From: Marinilabilia salmonicolor JCM 21150
GTDB lineage: Bacteria; Bacteroidota; Bacteroidia; Bacteroidales; Marinilabiliaceae
Length of the DNA stretch: 64,000 bases
Direction: 5' to 3'
Assembly (NCBI RefSeq): GCF_000259075.1
Contig: NZ_AJKI01000011.1
Coordinates: forward strand, 186,001-250,000
The notes below the pieces were generated by a model. That model had not been told where the DNA came from and made no database searches. It saw only the letters and a program-made list of their open reading frames with translations. Made by a program: the position numbers and the translations under genes. Position 1 is the first letter of the stretch. The number at the start of each line of letters is the position of its first letter. Positions 62,994 to 64,000 of the stretch are shown here, one piece after another.

Positions 62994-63818
62994 TCATCTA
63001 AGCCATATTGATCCGTAATTAAAATGTTCTGTACCCGAACCGTCCCAATAGGGGGCATCCTGGAAACTTTCCAATCCTCCACCCCAGAAACTTCCACTCA
63101 TGCAAGCTCCGTACCACCATGCTGACTCATAATAATTGTGAGAGCAATTGCTACTAAAAGCATCATGGTCAGCATCACGTGTTGTGAGTGGTCTGCCATT
63201 ATGATAGGTATACATACCAGGACTTGCAGTTCCCTCGGTATGTATAGTAACAGATTCATTTGACATTACCAGAGCATAGTTATTACTCTCATCAAGGGAA
63301 AAGTCATAATATGCCCTGTGAGCAAGGTTTGAGGGGGATTCACCCATGTCAAGCCTTGCTGAGGATCCCAAAAAATTCCAGTGTCTTACCCCCAGAAACA
63401 GATCGTATGAGGTAATGTCGGTTGAAAGCGCCCCGTTAAGGTTAACATTATTAACCGCCTCTGTCCAGTAGGGACGAGGACAACCTGCTATGGCGGTATT
63501 GCTTAACAGCACCAGCGTCCACCCTCCGCCGTCTGTGGTCATATCGCAGTAACACTCAAATGGCTCGGAACCTCCTTCTCCATCAGGATCAATAGTATAA
63601 ATGCCATCAACAGCCTCCGGATTAGCATCCTTGATTTCCTTACAGCTTTTAAAGAGTCCAGGAGAAGAAATATTCCCAACTTTGCTTATTGACTCAACTG
63701 ATATACTGCCTATTGTATTAACAGACTCCATTGAAGTACCCGCAATTTTGTCCGTGGTCTGACCAAAAACAAGAAAAGACGACAGAATAAACAAATGAAT
63801 CAGTAATATTTTCTTCAT
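62994..63818 (-). CDS. Secreted protein with fibrinogen-C-like domain, paralogue 2
   Basis: 274 residues with a signal peptide (ends VFGQ), a short repeat stretch (IAGTSMESVNTIGSISVES then ISKVGNIS, about 22-52) and the same fibrinogen-like core: SCKEIKDANPEAVDGIYTI and ECYCDMTTDGGGWTLVLL. After that the two paralogues diverge; this one has NHNYYESAWWYGACMSGSFWG-type C-terminal residues (actual start SNCSHNYYESAWW) resembling the late fibrinogen fold. Together with the neighbour it is a tandem duplication. Confidence 0.75.
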   Translation of the reverse strand: MKKILLIHLFILSSFLVFGQTTDKIAGTSMESVNTIGSISVESISKVGNISSPGLFKSCKEIKDANPEAVDGIYTIDPDGEGGSEPFECYCDMTTDGGGWTLVLLSNTAIAGCPRPYWTEAVNNVNLNGALSTDITSYDLFLGVRHWNFLGSSARLDMGESPSNLAHRAYYDFSLDESNNYALVMSNESVTIHTEGTASPGMYTYHNGRPLTTRDADHDAFSSNCSHNYYESAWWYGACMSGSFWGGGLESFQDAPYWDGSGTEHFNYGSIWLR

Positions 63819-63863
63819 AGCACAACAATTATTATGGTTGAACAGGTTTACATCTGGTCTTTC

Positions 63864-64000
63864 TTATTTTATCTCTATAAGCATCAAATTGGGATTGAAA
63901 AACAGCGCATTGCTTTTTATTGCGTATCCCAATATCTGCAGCTGTTCTCCTGTTTCCGAGGGAGGGGTCTGTGTAATTACTCCACTGATTGGAGAAACAT
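63864..64000 (-). CDS. C-terminal end of a gene running off the window (fibre-like protein)
   Basis: The last 44 codons and stop (63864-63866) of a minus-strand gene whose start lies beyond base 64000. The visible end reads GEQLQILGYAIKSNALFFNP then NLMLIEIK, which resembles the C-termini of fibre-like or tail-like structural proteins common in Bacteroidota; this is a resemblance only. It lies 45 bases upstream of fibrinogen paralogue 2 in the same direction, so the three are probably one operon. Confidence 0.5.
   Translation of the reverse strand, partial: VSPISGVITQTPPSETGEQLQILGYAIKSNALFFNPNLMLIEIK

Overview
The window looks like chromosomal DNA from a member of the Bacteroidota, probably a polysaccharide-degrading, anaerobic or facultative Bacteroidales/Marinilabiliales-type organism. 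The support is a SusC/SusD outer-membrane pair, a 1403-residue hybrid two-component sensor of the Bacteroides type, Bacteroidota -7/-33 promoter matches (TAnnTTTG with a TTTG about 20 bases upstream), a MurA with Asp in place of the usual active-site Cys, and several Bacteroidota-type proteins of unknown function. No rRNA, tRNA, CRISPR array, phage or complete insertion sequence was found.

Layout. 0-5.5 kb: a small inverted-repeat element, then murA, a thioredoxin-fold protein without CxxC, grpE-dnaJ and oxyR. 5.5-12.6 kb: a complete tryptophan operon (trpL leader peptide, attenuator, trpEGDCFBA). 12.8-19.7 kb: purU; a TlpA-like lipoprotein translationally coupled to hisH, followed by hisA, a four-helix-bundle gene, hisF and hisIE; then an HD hydrolase, a C_GCAxxG_C_C protein and an acyl-ACP thioesterase. 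19.9-25 kb: a DUF4168-type protein and an electron-transport/sulfur cluster (octaheme cytochrome c, membrane cytochrome b, two YeeE/YedE proteins, the second fused to a degenerate rhodanese domain). 25-47 kb: a glucuronoxylan-utilisation locus: GH43, GH67 and GH35 genes, susD, susC, a decayed GH10 xylanase 3' end, the hybrid sensor, a divergent LacI regulator, an SDR, a ManD-type mannonate dehydratase, an MFS transporter and a second GH43. 47-53.3 kb: a DUF4412 protein, an M3-like metallopeptidase lipoprotein, a short SSB, pssA and a hemerythrin. 53.3-59 kb: the other half of the histidine pathway (hisL leader, attenuator, hisG-hisD-hisC, a secreted esterase, hisB). 59-64 kb: a DUF6146-type lipoprotein, an ABC-2 exporter pair, two tandem fibrinogen-domain secreted proteins and the end of a third gene.

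How the genes fit together. Both amino-acid operons look controlled by ribosome-mediated attenuation, with leader peptides carrying three consecutive Trp codons or six His codons. The histidine genes are split into two blocks about 36 kb apart that together cover the whole pathway. The xylan locus would bind and import glucuronoxylan oligosaccharides (SusCD), strip 4-O-methylglucuronate (GH67), arabinose and xylose (GH43s), and send glucuronate through mannonate to KDG (SDR plus ManD). A perfect LacI-type palindrome overlaps the -33 elements of both divergent promoters between the hybrid sensor and lacI.

The most unusual structure outside genes is a family of 163-316 bp terminal-inverted-repeat elements (five copies plus a fragment) inserted at TAANTA-like sites with visible 6-bp target duplications. 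One copy carries a second, unrelated palindromic element inside it. Copies flank the hisHAFIE block on both sides and lie just upstream of the hisGDCB block.
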